Assembly: GCA_049515135.1 (NCBI GenBank)
Contig: JBEKUJ010000003.1
Location: 62,001-126,000 of the forward strand
Source of the DNA: Fen-1364 sp049515135
GTDB lineage: Bacteria; Spirochaetota; Spirochaetia; SZUA-6; Fen-1364
DNA: 64,000 nt
Direction: 5' to 3'
The notes under the pieces are model-generated. The model ran no database searches, had not been told where the DNA came from, and saw only the letters and a list, made by a program, of their open reading frames with translations. Of this stretch, positions 32,519 to 41,879 are shown one piece after another. The number at the start of each line of letters is the position of its first letter. The stretch's first letter is position 1. A program made the position numbers and the translations under genes.

Positions 32519-35215
32519 ATGGCAACGGAATTGCTGAAGACGATCACTGACCTTCTCAATGAGGAGAAGTGGACACGGGCAACCTTGAACAGCTACTCGA
32601 TCACCAATTTCAAGGACCTGGATGCTCTTATCGAGCAGGCGCGCGCGGAGGGAATTGCGGAGGAGGTGAGAGAGCTCGCCGGAGAGCATCTGAAACACAC
32701 AAGCAACTCGATCATCGCACTGTATCTCTCCGGGGTGCTCGCCCTTTCCCGCGAGCTGGTGGACGACACCAACCTGATCATGCTGATCAGCATCTTCATG
32801 GACAACCACAAGTGGAACGTTGTGGAGTTCCTTGCCGAGAGGATCCTCGAGTACGGGGAAAACAAATACGCCCTGCGCACCCTGGGCGAATGCTGTGAGA
32901 ACCGCAATGACGACGCGAAGAAGCTGGAGATATGGGACAGGCTCATCCGCGTGGATTACGAGGAAGCAGACATCGTCAAGATCCTGGGAGAAAAACGGGA
33001 GCAGGACGGGGACCTCGTCGCGGCCGTGGACTATTACAAGAAGGCCATCCACCGCTTCATCAACAAGAAGCAGTTTGCGAGCGTCAAGGAGCTGTGGGAC
33101 AAGCTCATTCACCTGAGCCCTGAGGACATCGACTTCTTCTTCCACATCGAGGGGCGGATTGCGCGCGCAATCAGCGGTGAGCGGGCCGCCGCACTCCTGA
33201 CCACGCTCATCCCCCACTACAAGGAAAAGGAAGACTGGGACACCTCCATAGAGATACTGAAAAAGATCCTTGCCTATGATTCGAAGAACGGCCCGGCCCG
33301 CAAGGACATCATCGAGTGCTACCGGCAGAAATACGCCAAGCACAGCCAGCTGGAGGAGTACGTCAAGATCTCCAACCTGACTCAGAACTGGCGCAATGTG
33401 CATGAGGCGATTGCCGATTTCGAGAAGCATATCGCCTTCGACACCGGCAACTACGTCTTCCACCGCACGTGGGGGATAGGCCGGATCTCCGCCAGCAAGG
33501 ATGACACCTTCACAATAGACTTTTCCAACAAGTCGTCTCACAAGATGTCGCTGAAGATGGCCGTGAGCGCCCTTGAGGTCCTGTCCGCAGAGCACATCTG
33601 GGTCCTCAAAAGGACCGTTGCCAAGGAGGAGCTGGCAAAGAAGGTGAAGGCAGAGCCGGCATGGGCCCTGCGCACCATCATCAGGAGCTTCGGCAACCAG
33701 GCCGACATGAAAAGGATCAAGGCCGAGCTGGTTCCCGACGTGCTCAGCGCGGGGGAATGGTCGCGGTGGAGCACCGAGGCGCGCTCGATGCTGAAAAAGG
33801 ACTCCGCCTTCGGCAACCTCCCCGACAAGGTGGACCAGTTCGTCGTGCGCGACAAGCCGATATCGTTCGAGGAGAAGGTCTACAACAAGTTCAAGGCGGA
33901 AAAGGGGTTCTTCGAGAGGGTGAAGACCATCGAGGACTACATCCAGGGCGGCCGGGCGGAGCCGGATTCGGACTGGTTCACGGAAATGTTCTCCTACTTC
34001 ACCTCATTCCTCAAGGGATACACCGCCGTCTCCGAGACCGTGCTGGGAAGCTGGCTCCTTGTCCAGAAGATCGTCTCTTTCTACCCCTTCATTTCCACCG
34101 GCGTTCAGATCTCCTTCGAAGAGCTGTTCGGGAAGATGGAGGCACTGGAGGAGACTTTCACCCGGCTGGATGACCCCGACCTCAAGAAAGACTTCCTTGT
34201 GGCCGTGAAGAAGAACATCGCGGACTGGCCCGCGGTTTTCACTCGCTTGTTCGTGACCTTTCCCTCCAAGTTCATCGTTGACGAGCTGGTTGGGAACGCG
34301 CAGTGGGACGCCCTGGCGGGAATGCTTACCTCCATCGTTTCGCGCTACCGCGAGCAGAGGGAGGCCTTTGTCTGGATGGCGAAGAACCTCCTGAGGGAGC
34401 GCTGGCTGGAACGGATATCGATTTCCCGTGAGAAGGTCTTCATCGGGATGATCCATCTTCTGGCCATCAGCTTCCGCGACATAGCCAACAAGCAGAACGC
34501 CAGCGCCAACAGGAAGACCAACCGCCAGATCCAGGAGTTCCTCTTCGAAGAGGGAAGGCTGCTGGAGTTCCTCATGGCTGCCGACAGGGATTCCATCACC
34601 CGCCTCTTCACTCTGGTGGACGACGTCAAAGAGCTGGACCCGTCGCTGAAGATCCAGCTCAAGCACAAGATCAAGGAGAAGTACCCCGATTTCCACTTCC
34701 TGGGGGAGCCAGGCGTGGAGAAGGTCAGCCTCGGTCTTCTTGTGACGCGGGCGAGCTTCGAGAAGAAGCAGCAGGACCTCAAGCGGGTGATCGATGTGGA
34801 GATCCCGGAGAACTCGAAGGAGATCGGCGTGGCCATGAGCAAGGGCGACCTGAGGGAGAACGCGGAGTACAAGGCTGCCCTGGAGAAGCAGGAGATGCTC
34901 AAGGTCACTGCCTCCCGGTTGAAGGAAGAAGTCCAGCAGGCGCAGATCTTCAACGAGAACGAAGCCAAGACGGACAGCATCTCCTTCGGGACCCGCGCGC
35001 ACCTGAAAAACATGAAAACCGGCCAGACGGAGGAATATGTCATCCTCGGCCCCTGGGAATCCAACCCAAGCAGGAATGTCATCTCATATCTCTCGCCCCT
35101 CGGCGGCGCGCTCTGGGCCCACAAGGCGGGGGAAGAGCTGGCATTTACGATCAACCAGAACGAGTTCCATTACATCGTCGAGAACATCGAGAAGGCGGAT
35201 CTGAAAAGCTTATGA
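32519..35215 (+). CDS. greA: Giant GreA-type transcript-cleavage factor
   Basis: An 898-residue protein. The last 150 residues are GreA: the coiled coil with acidic tip VAMSKGDLRENAEYKAALEKQ (the D/E pair that triggers RNA cleavage by stalled polymerase) and the FKBP-like domain ILGPWESNP..ISYLSPLGGALWA. Ordinary GreA has about 158 residues; the 740-residue N-terminal part is mostly helical with TPR-like pairs and a possible small beta domain near 320-345 (FHRTWGIGRISASKDD). Similar large GreA proteins are known in spirochaetes. GGAGGAG lies 6 bases before ATG 32519. It overlaps the next gene by ATGA. Confidence 0.9.
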   Translation: MATELLKTITDLLNEEKWTRATLNSYSITNFKDLDALIEQARAEGIAEEVRELAGEHLKHTSNSIIALYLSGVLALSRELVDDTNLIMLISIFMDNHKWNVVEFLAERILEYGENKYALRTLGECCENRNDDAKKLEIWDRLIRVDYEEADIVKILGEKREQDGDLVAAVDYYKKAIHRFINKKQFASVKELWDKLIHLSPEDIDFFFHIEGRIARAISGERAAALLTTLIPHYKEKEDWDTSIEILKKILAYDSKNGPARKDIIECYRQKYAKHSQLEEYVKISNLTQNWRNVHEAIADFEKHIAFDTGNYVFHRTWGIGRISASKDDTFTIDFSNKSSHKMSLKMAVSALEVLSAEHIWVLKRTVAKEELAKKVKAEPAWALRTIIRSFGNQADMKRIKAELVPDVLSAGEWSRWSTEARSMLKKDSAFGNLPDKVDQFVVRDKPISFEEKVYNKFKAEKGFFERVKTIEDYIQGGRAEPDSDWFTEMFSYFTSFLKGYTAVSETVLGSWLLVQKIVSFYPFISTGVQISFEELFGKMEALEETFTRLDDPDLKKDFLVAVKKNIADWPAVFTRLFVTFPSKFIVDELVGNAQWDALAGMLTSIVSRYREQREAFVWMAKNLLRERWLERISISREKVFIGMIHLLAISFRDIANKQNASANRKTNRQIQEFLFEEGRLLEFLMAADRDSITRLFTLVDDVKELDPSLKIQLKHKIKEKYPDFHFLGEPGVEKVSLGLLVTRASFEKKQQDLKRVIDVEIPENSKEIGVAMSKGDLRENAEYKAALEKQEMLKVTASRLKEEVQQAQIFNENEAKTDSISFGTRAHLKNMKTGQTEEYVILGPWESNPSRNVISYLSPLGGALWAHKAGEELAFTINQNEFHYIVENIEKADLKSL

Positions 35216-36948
35216 GAAAAATCAGACTGAGCAGCGTCCCGAGGGGTCTGCTGGTGACCGTCGCTGTGATCTTGCTCTTCCTTGCGGTCATGCCGGCGGC
35301 CGCTGAGAACATCGATCTGGTGGTCATGGTGGACACCTCTGCCAGCATGTTCCCGTATTTCGACGACCTGATGAACTACCTCGTCCATGACCTGCTGGCC
35401 ACACGCCTGCACCGCGGCGACACATTCCACCTCCTCAGCTTCGACAGCACGCCGGAGGTGGAGATTGCCCTGGAGATCAACAGCGCCGAGGCTGCGGACC
35501 GGGCTTTCGGGAGGATCCTGCTCCTCCATCCCCTGGGCAGGTATACGGACCTGGTGGCTGCCCTGCAGTTCCTCTACAAGTACGTCAAGGAGCTGCCGGA
35601 GACGAACCCCAAGCAGATCATCCTCATCACGGATGGTGTAAATGATCCCCCTCCGGGCAGCGCAACCAAGCTGATGAGCGATGAAGCGGTCAAGAAGGCG
35701 GTGAATGATGTCGCGGAGGCAATGAAGAAAGAGGGTTGGAAGGTCAACATTCTCAAGGTGCCGCCCGAGCCGGCCCCCGGAGAGGAAGGCCTGAAGAGCT
35801 ACCTCCCCGACCTTGCCCAGACCCTCGGGGTCCCCACTGTCCCGTACAGGACAAAAGAGAAGCAGGCCGTCACCGGTATGACCACCGGCTTCCCGAGCCT
35901 GATCTTCCCGCCGGCGCTGGGAAAGGTGGGCAACCGGTTCAATGCTCCGTTCCGGGTGAAAAACTGGAAATCCGAGCCGATCATCGTACGTCTCTCCAGC
36001 GTGCAAAGCGACGGAGCCGAGCTGCTGGACGGGAAAGTGACCATCACCGTTGCTCCGAACGCAGAAGCCGCGCTCGACGTGCCCATCCGGCTTCCCCTGT
36101 CATACCCCGAGGGGGACCACGCCGCGAACGTGCAGCTTGTATTCGAAAACGATCTTCGCATCTCACCTACGTCGGGAACCCTTTCGTTCACCTACACAGG
36201 AAGGGGCGGGCTGCCAATTCCGCGGCTCACGTTCCTCTACGTGGTGTACATCCTTGTCGGGCTTGCCCTCCTGTACGCGCTGATCAGGCTTTTCCTCTTC
36301 CTGAGAAAGAAGTTGCAGGAAGTGCCTGTGACAGGGTTTGCCAAGTCCAGGGTTGTGCCCGCCGCAGGCGGGAAGGAGCCCGCCCGCGGCCGGCCCGCGG
36401 CAGAGGCCCAGGGGGCCGGTGGCGCGAAGAAGGTCTCGCTCCTGGCCACGGGCGGTCCTGCGGGGCGTCTCACCGGCGCGCCGCCTGAGCATGAAGCGCC
36501 GCCGCTCGTCCCGCGGAGGAAGCGCGTACGGCCCACGGTCACGAGCCTCAGGAAATCCCTGCCCAGATCGGAGCTCCAGAAGGGCACGCTCCCGCCTCTC
36601 ATCGAGATGCGCGTGAGCATGCAGAATCCCCATGTCGGGTTCAGGAACGTCCACCGGATCCCGGAGGGCGGCGGGCGAAGCATCGGAGGAGGCTTTTCCC
36701 AGTACCTCGTTTTCCTTGTGCGCGTCCCGTCTTCAATCGCCGAGATCAGGAACCGGGGGGGAAAATACGTGTTCACGCCTCTGCGCGCGGAGATGTTCCC
36801 GGGAGTGAGCGGCCCTATCGAGGACTGCCTGGACGTTGAGATCCCGTTCGTCGGCCCTCACAGCAGGGAAATGAGCATCCATTTCAGGGAGTGGGTGTCT
36901 CCGCTGGACGAGATCAACAGGATCATGAGGTCCGTGAGGCAGGACTAG
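35212..36948 (+). CDS. von Willebrand A-domain membrane protein
   Basis: A 578-residue protein with a signal sequence or anchor (about 12-30), then a vWA domain (about 34-205) with an intact metal-ion site DTSASM, a conserved Thr (RYTDL) and ITDGVND. A beta-rich part follows (to about 340), then a TM helix (about 344-365, FLYVVYILVGLALLYALI), and finally a cytoplasmic part with a Pro/Arg-rich linker and a conserved-looking C-terminal domain. The vWA domain should bind a partner outside the membrane. It is translationally coupled to greA. Function unknown. Confidence 0.88.
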   Translation: MRKIRLSSVPRGLLVTVAVILLFLAVMPAAAENIDLVVMVDTSASMFPYFDDLMNYLVHDLLATRLHRGDTFHLLSFDSTPEVEIALEINSAEAADRAFGRILLLHPLGRYTDLVAALQFLYKYVKELPETNPKQIILITDGVNDPPPGSATKLMSDEAVKKAVNDVAEAMKKEGWKVNILKVPPEPAPGEEGLKSYLPDLAQTLGVPTVPYRTKEKQAVTGMTTGFPSLIFPPALGKVGNRFNAPFRVKNWKSEPIIVRLSSVQSDGAELLDGKVTITVAPNAEAALDVPIRLPLSYPEGDHAANVQLVFENDLRISPTSGTLSFTYTGRGGLPIPRLTFLYVVYILVGLALLYALIRLFLFLRKKLQEVPVTGFAKSRVVPAAGGKEPARGRPAAEAQGAGGAKKVSLLATGGPAGRLTGAPPEHEAPPLVPRRKRVRPTVTSLRKSLPRSELQKGTLPPLIEMRVSMQNPHVGFRNVHRIPEGGGRSIGGGFSQYLVFLVRVPSSIAEIRNRGGKYVFTPLRAEMFPGVSGPIEDCLDVEIPFVGPHSREMSIHFREWVSPLDEINRIMRSVRQD

Positions 36949-36954
36949 CCCTGG

Positions 36955-36996
36955 CACGGCCTCCGCACAGCTGCGCTGTGCTCGGGCCGTGCGGAG
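36955..36996. terminator. Complex inverted repeat between convergent genes
   Basis: Three alternative stems overlap: CACGGCC (36955) with GGCCGTG (36985-36991), CTCCGCAC (36961-36968) with GTGCGGAG (36989-36996), and GCACAGC (36965-36971) with GCTGTGC (36975-36981). The site lies between the vWA gene and the convergent HEAT gene. It should block or end transcription both ways, though no clear U-run is present. Confidence 0.5.
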
Positions 36997-37002
36997 ACTG
37001 TT

Positions 37003-38340
37003 CTAGAGCTTCTCCAGCGCCTTCTCAGCTTCCCTCTGCACCAGGGGAGACGGATCCTTCTGCGACATGTCCTTCAGCCTGTCCTTGAGGTCTGAGAAAA
37101 CGTTTGCGCCTATGCCGCGCACGGCATAGGCGCGGACCGCCGCGTCCGGGCTTGCCAGCATGACAGTGTAGACGTCCTTCAAGCTTGCTCCCTGCGCCTC
37201 TGAGAGGACCCGTGCAGTGGCCTCAATCGATTTCTGGTCCACTCCCTTTCCCTCGGCCGCTATGACCGCTTTCGCGGCATCGATTGCGCGGGACAGGGAC
37301 CTGGCCGTCAAGGCCTTGAGCGCGGTCTCTCGGGTTTCTGGAGGGAATCCGGCTCCCTGGTAGAGAGCCGCCAGGGTATCCTCCCCCGTCGTGCCTCCCA
37401 TCCCGCCGAGGGCCTTGATGGCGGCCACACGCACCTGGCTGACCGGGTCATAGCGCGCCTTGTACTGCAGCACAGGGAGCGCCATGTCTGCCTGACCGGA
37501 AGACAGGTTGCCTGTCAGGGCCTTTGCGCATTGCTCGCGGACTTTCCAGTCGTCATCCTTCAAGCCCTGGATCAGCATGGGAAACACATCGTCCAGTCCG
37601 AAATGGGAAAGGGCTGAGGCGGCGTATGCCCGGACCAGGGCGTCATTCTCCGCAAACATGGCCTTCAGCACGGGCAGCGCGCGGGCGTCCCCGATCTTTC
37701 CAAGGGCGTCGGCCGCATACACTCTTCGAACCTTGTCCTCATCGGTGTTTTTCGCTATCGCGATCAGGTCGCTCACCGCTTTCTGGTCCTTGAGATCGCC
37801 CAGGGCCAGGATCACGTCGGACCGGCGCGCATCCGGAAAATCCGGGCTGTTCAGCTTCGATTCCAACGCGGCTGCGCAGGCGGCTTCGCCGGACTTTCCA
37901 CACGCACGGATTGCTTCCGAGGAAACCCCGCTGTCCTTGGAATCGATCAGGGGGGTGAGCAGGGGTGCCAGCGTTGCTGCGTGAATGGCGGTCAGGTAGC
38001 GGACCGCGGAAACGAGCAGGTCGCCTGTCTGGTTGTCGCTGTCGCCGAGGATCTTGCGGGCCATCCCCTCCCCGTCTTTCACGCCCTGGTCCTCGAAGAC
38101 GCCGAGAATCGCCTTTTTCACGTCTGCCGAGCGCGTGTCTGTCAGGACAGAAGACAGTTCTTTCGTGAACCGCCCGTCATGGGTGGAAGAGATCCGCTGC
38201 ACCACGTCCAGGACCTGGCTGTCAATGCCGTACAGGAGAGTCTGCCGGGTCCTGTCCAGCACCTGGGACTGGTCGTCTGCGGCAGGCAGTCCCGGCAGAC
38301 CGGCAAGGAGAAACAAAAGAAGCCACGGCGCGCGCTTCAC
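37003..38340 (-). CDS. Exported HEAT-repeat protein
   Basis: A 445-residue protein with a signal peptide (MKRAPWLLLFLLAGLPGLPA), followed by a solenoid of about ten HEAT-like repeats, such as VRRVYAADALGKIGDARALPVLKAMF and VRAYAASALSHFGLDDVFPMLIQGL. HEAT arrays bind proteins or membranes; a periplasmic scaffold is plausible. The start is GTG 38340, overlapping the murJ stop as GTGA, so it is translated with murJ. It is the last gene of the long leftward array. The exact role is unknown. Confidence 0.85.
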   Translation of the reverse strand: MKRAPWLLLFLLAGLPGLPAADDQSQVLDRTRQTLLYGIDSQVLDVVQRISSTHDGRFTKELSSVLTDTRSADVKKAILGVFEDQGVKDGEGMARKILGDSDNQTGDLLVSAVRYLTAIHAATLAPLLTPLIDSKDSGVSSEAIRACGKSGEAACAAALESKLNSPDFPDARRSDVILALGDLKDQKAVSDLIAIAKNTDEDKVRRVYAADALGKIGDARALPVLKAMFAENDALVRAYAASALSHFGLDDVFPMLIQGLKDDDWKVREQCAKALTGNLSSGQADMALPVLQYKARYDPVSQVRVAAIKALGGMGGTTGEDTLAALYQGAGFPPETRETALKALTARSLSRAIDAAKAVIAAEGKGVDQKSIEATARVLSEAQGASLKDVYTVMLASPDAAVRAYAVRGIGANVFSDLKDRLKDMSQKDPSPLVQREAEKALEKL

Positions 38341-39914
38341 TCTCTTTTCCCCCTAGCAATGACATCGGCAAGGAAAGGGACCCTCAGGACGATGTACACA
38401 CCGAGAGTCAGCAAGACGGCGACAAGCGCGGCGGCCGCAATCCACGCCACGCCGCGCAGGCTTCCACCGCTCATCCAGAGACCCGGCTTCCATGACTGGA
38501 AGAGGATGATGAAAATCGCCATGGGAACAGACCCCAGGAGAGACTTGCCCAGCGCAGCCAGGATGGACAGAAGCTCCATCCCCCCGAGGCGGCGGCGCGC
38601 AATGACGGCGAGCATCAGCGCTCCCGCCGTGAAGGCGATTGAATTGGCATATGCAAGGCCGCTGACCCGGAGGGGTGTTTCCTTCAGCACAAGGGAAAGC
38701 GCGATGTCTATCACCGCCACGAATGCAGCGCTTGCCAGCGGGACTGAGAAGCTTTTCAGGGAGTAGAACAGTCGCTGGAGGAACTGGTAGATGCCCATGC
38801 AGAGGAGCCCGACGGCGTAGCCCGTGAGCGCCCGGGAAGCCATCAGGGTGGCAGGCTGGGCAAAGTGCCCGCGCTGGAGCGCGGCGGCGATGATTTCCCG
38901 TCCAAAGAGACACAGAAGCACCGTCGAGGGAACGAGCAGGACGATGAGAGACTCGATTCCGTAGGAAACAGATCCGCGCAGTCCTTCCTTGTCTGCCCTG
39001 GTGGCCTGCCTGCTCATCCTCGGGAAGAGAACGGTGTTTATGGAGGCAGTGAAGATCCCGATGGGGATCTGAAGGAACATCACCGAGTTGACGATTGCAG
39101 AGACGCTTCCATCCTCCAGTCCGCTTGCAAAAAGCTGGGCAAAGAACTGCGTGACGGTTGGAATCGAGGCTGAGGCGAGGTACGGCAGCCAGAGCCGGAT
39201 GGTGCGGGTGAAATCCGGGTTGGAAAGCCGGAAGTCGGGCCGCACCGAGTAGCCGCGTCTTCGCAGCGACGGGATCTGAACGGCCAACTGGAGGATGCCG
39301 CCAATCAGGACTCCGATCCCCATGGAGAGGATGCCGAACCTGCCGTTGAGAAACACGATGGAAAGAACAGTGGCCAGCGTGAAAAGCAGGGGGCTGAGGG
39401 CAGGGACGGCAAATGTCCCGTGGCAGTTCAGCACCGCCATCGCCAGGGCGCTGAGGCTGACCAGCAGGATGTAATTGAACATCCACTGCATCCCCTGGGC
39501 GCCCACCGCCACCTTCGCCGGGTCGGAGAATCGCAGGAGGGTCCCGACAAACACCCTGGGAAAAGCAACGCTCAGCCCCACGAGAGGAATGAGCACAATG
39601 ATGAGGAACGCGGCAAGGTTGCTGGCAAGCCTTCGCGGTCGTGCCCCGGATGGGTCTTCCTCTATCGTGGAGGAAAGGACAGGAATGAATGCGGAGGAGA
39701 ATGCCCCCTCGGCGAAGAGCTTGCGGAGATTGTTCGGGATGTTGAAGACGGCATTCAGCGAGTCGGCCGCCCCGGACGCCCCGAAGTAGTAGCTGAAGAG
39801 CGCCTGTCGGACATAGCCGAACAGACGGGACCCGGCGGTGCACGCCATGACGATGACGGCTGAGAGAGAGCTGCGCCGGTCCCCGCGCTGCACTCCGGGC
39901 GCCGTTTCACTCAT
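38337..39914 (-). CDS. murJ: Lipid II flippase MurJ
   Basis: MurJ flips the peptidoglycan precursor lipid II across the inner membrane. The 525-residue protein has about 14 hydrophobic segments, the N-terminal SRLFGYVRQALFSYYFGAS and the conserved NIPNNLRKLFAEGAFSSAFIPV block, both hallmarks of the MviN/MurJ family with the essential charged residues of the cavity. ATG 39914 is chosen because GAGG lies 9 bases upstream and the gene then starts just after the NlpC stop. It is coupled to the HEAT gene downstream. Confidence 0.95.
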   Translation of the reverse strand: MSETAPGVQRGDRRSSLSAVIVMACTAGSRLFGYVRQALFSYYFGASGAADSLNAVFNIPNNLRKLFAEGAFSSAFIPVLSSTIEEDPSGARPRRLASNLAAFLIIVLIPLVGLSVAFPRVFVGTLLRFSDPAKVAVGAQGMQWMFNYILLVSLSALAMAVLNCHGTFAVPALSPLLFTLATVLSIVFLNGRFGILSMGIGVLIGGILQLAVQIPSLRRRGYSVRPDFRLSNPDFTRTIRLWLPYLASASIPTVTQFFAQLFASGLEDGSVSAIVNSVMFLQIPIGIFTASINTVLFPRMSRQATRADKEGLRGSVSYGIESLIVLLVPSTVLLCLFGREIIAAALQRGHFAQPATLMASRALTGYAVGLLCMGIYQFLQRLFYSLKSFSVPLASAAFVAVIDIALSLVLKETPLRVSGLAYANSIAFTAGALMLAVIARRRLGGMELLSILAALGKSLLGSVPMAIFIILFQSWKPGLWMSGGSLRGVAWIAAAALVAVLLTLGVYIVLRVPFLADVIARGKRE

Positions 39915-39918
39915 TCGG

Positions 39919-40734
39919 CTATTCCTCAACCGTGAAAGTGACGCGCTCCAGCTCGCGGCCCTTCCACAACCGGTTCACCCTGACATCCCAGGTGCCGGCA
40001 TCCGGAACCAGGGGAACGACGGCCGGACCACCCGCTCCCGGCGCGACACGGGTTGCCAGCACCTGCCTGCCGTCACGGCAGATGGTGAGGTCCATGGGTC
40101 CGCCGCCACTCATGCGGTTGAAGACCTCGATCGTCATTTTTTCTCTCGAAGCGAACGGGTTGGCAGTGATCAACTGGCATGCGGCGTCCGTCAGAACGAC
40201 CTCAAGCACGGGCTGCCTCCAGGAAATCACGCGGCGGGCGCCCAGGAACCTGTCATGGTAGTACGGGTTTTCCAGCAGGGAAACGATGACGCCCGTGCGG
40301 CTCCCCTCCGAGGCTGCATGGATAAACCTGCCGTTGCCGGCGTAAAGCCCGACATGGCTGGGGGCCGAAGCGTGCTCTTGACTTTCCGTGTCAAAGAACA
40401 CCAGATCGCCGATGTGCATAGGGTACGTCACTGCCGTTCCGGCATGGAAAAGCGCCTCCACTCCACGGGGAACCGACAGTCCCGCGGCGTCCTGGAGAAC
40501 CCGGTATACCAGGCCCGAGCAGTCGAGCCCCCCCATGGAGGTCCCGCCCTGCATGTACGGCACTCCCAGATAGCCCAGCGCGCAGCGAACTGCTTCACGG
40601 GGGATCGAGACCTGGTCAGGATCGCTGGCAGCGGGCGGCATTGGCGCCGCGCCGCGCAGCGGCTTCTGGGTCTGTCCGAAAAGCGTGAGAAGAGGCACGG
40701 TCAGGATTGCCACGGCCACAAGCGCGGTGCGCAT
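39919..40734 (-). CDS. NlpC/P60-family cell-wall hydrolase
   Basis: A 271-residue protein with a signal peptide (MRTALVAVAILTVPLLTLFG) and a NlpC/P60 domain (about 45-165) with catalytic Cys in LDCSGLVYRV, His in PSHVGLYAGNGRFIHAA and the GDLVFFD strand. Such enzymes cleave peptide bonds in peptidoglycan stems. The C-terminal about 90 residues form an added beta-rich domain of unknown role. ATG 40734 shares one base with the tgt stop (TGATG), so translation is coupled. Its place next to murJ fits cell-wall turnover. Confidence 0.9.
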   Translation of the reverse strand: MRTALVAVAILTVPLLTLFGQTQKPLRGAAPMPPAASDPDQVSIPREAVRCALGYLGVPYMQGGTSMGGLDCSGLVYRVLQDAAGLSVPRGVEALFHAGTAVTYPMHIGDLVFFDTESQEHASAPSHVGLYAGNGRFIHAASEGSRTGVIVSLLENPYYHDRFLGARRVISWRQPVLEVVLTDAACQLITANPFASREKMTIEVFNRMSGGGPMDLTICRDGRQVLATRVAPGAGGPAVVPLVPDAGTWDVRVNRLWKGRELERVTFTVEE

Positions 40735-41879
40735 CACGGCGCTCCCTGCTGCAGCACTTCCCTGGAGTCCCCCAGCCGCGCCAGAGACTCCTCCTTGAAG
40801 CGCAGAAACTCCCCGCGGGAAACGGCGGTCCTGATCGATTGGACGAAGTGGTTGAGCCACGTGAGGTTGTGACAGGTGGCCAGCACTGCCGCCTGGATCT
40901 CCCTGGCTTTGAAAAGGTGGCGAAGGTAGGCCCGGGAATGATTTCTGCACGTCTCACATTCGCATTGCTCGTCGATGGGTCGAAAGTCGTTCCTGTACTT
41001 CTCGTTTCTCAGGGACAGAGGTCCCTCTGAGCTGAACACCTGCGCGTTTCGTGCTGTCCGTGTGGGAAAAACGCAGTCAAAGAGGTCGATTCCAGCTTCC
41101 ACGGCTTCCAGGATGTACTGCGGCGTGCCGATCCCCATGAGGTACTTCGGCTTGTCGTCCGGGAGCAGGGATGCTGAATGATGGAGAAGGTCCCTGAACA
41201 CGGGGAACTGCTCCCCTACCGAGAGTCCCCCGATGGCGTACCCCGGCAGGTCCAGGGCCGCGATCTCCTGGGCGCTCCTCTGGCGAAGGTCCTTGAAGAA
41301 GTTGCCCTGCATGATGCCGAAGAGCTGGCCCGCCATTGCGGCCTGGCGGCTCCTCCATGCACTGCTGGTGCGTTGCAGCCACGCGGTGGTCCGTTCCAGC
41401 GCGCTCACGGCAGCATCACGCGTGATTCCCGGTGCAGTGCATTCATCCAGCGGCATCATGACATCGCTTCCAAGCACCATCTGGATGTCCAGCACGTCCT
41501 CCGGAGTCAGTCGATGGGAAGAGCCGTCGAGGTGGGAGCGGAAGAGAACGCCTTCATCCTCCACCTTGCGAAAGGAGGACAGGGAAAAGATCTGGTACCC
41601 GCCGGAGTCGGTGAGTATGTTGTGCTGCCATCCCATGAAGGAATGCAGCCCGCCGGCCTCCCGGATCACATCCGTGCCCGGCCGCAGGTAGAGGTGGTAC
41701 GTGTTTCCCAGGATCAGGTTGACCCCTATTTCCTCGAGGTCCCGGTTCTTGATTGCCTTGACCGTGGCGTTGGTTCCGACCGGCATGAAGCATGGAGTCG
41801 ACACGGTCCCGTGATTCAGGGCAAGCGAGCCGACGCGAGCCCTGCACCCGAGGTCCCGATGTGACACGGTAAATGCCAT
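40734..41879 (-). CDS. tgt: tRNA-guanine transglycosylase
   Basis: Tgt exchanges guanine-34 of GUN anticodons for preQ1, the first base-insertion step of queuosine. The 381-residue barrel has catalytic Asp residues in LTDSGGYQIFS and FDCVFPTRTARN, and the zinc site CECETCRN...H. It has typical length (about 375). I take ATG 41879 rather than the TTG at 41882; it overlaps the ROK stop by one base (TGATG). No other queuosine genes are in the window. Confidence 0.97.
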   Translation of the reverse strand: MAFTVSHRDLGCRARVGSLALNHGTVSTPCFMPVGTNATVKAIKNRDLEEIGVNLILGNTYHLYLRPGTDVIREAGGLHSFMGWQHNILTDSGGYQIFSLSSFRKVEDEGVLFRSHLDGSSHRLTPEDVLDIQMVLGSDVMMPLDECTAPGITRDAAVSALERTTAWLQRTSSAWRSRQAAMAGQLFGIMQGNFFKDLRQRSAQEIAALDLPGYAIGGLSVGEQFPVFRDLLHHSASLLPDDKPKYLMGIGTPQYILEAVEAGIDLFDCVFPTRTARNAQVFSSEGPLSLRNEKYRNDFRPIDEQCECETCRNHSRAYLRHLFKAREIQAAVLATCHNLTWLNHFVQSIRTAVSRGEFLRFKEESLARLGDSREVLQQGAP

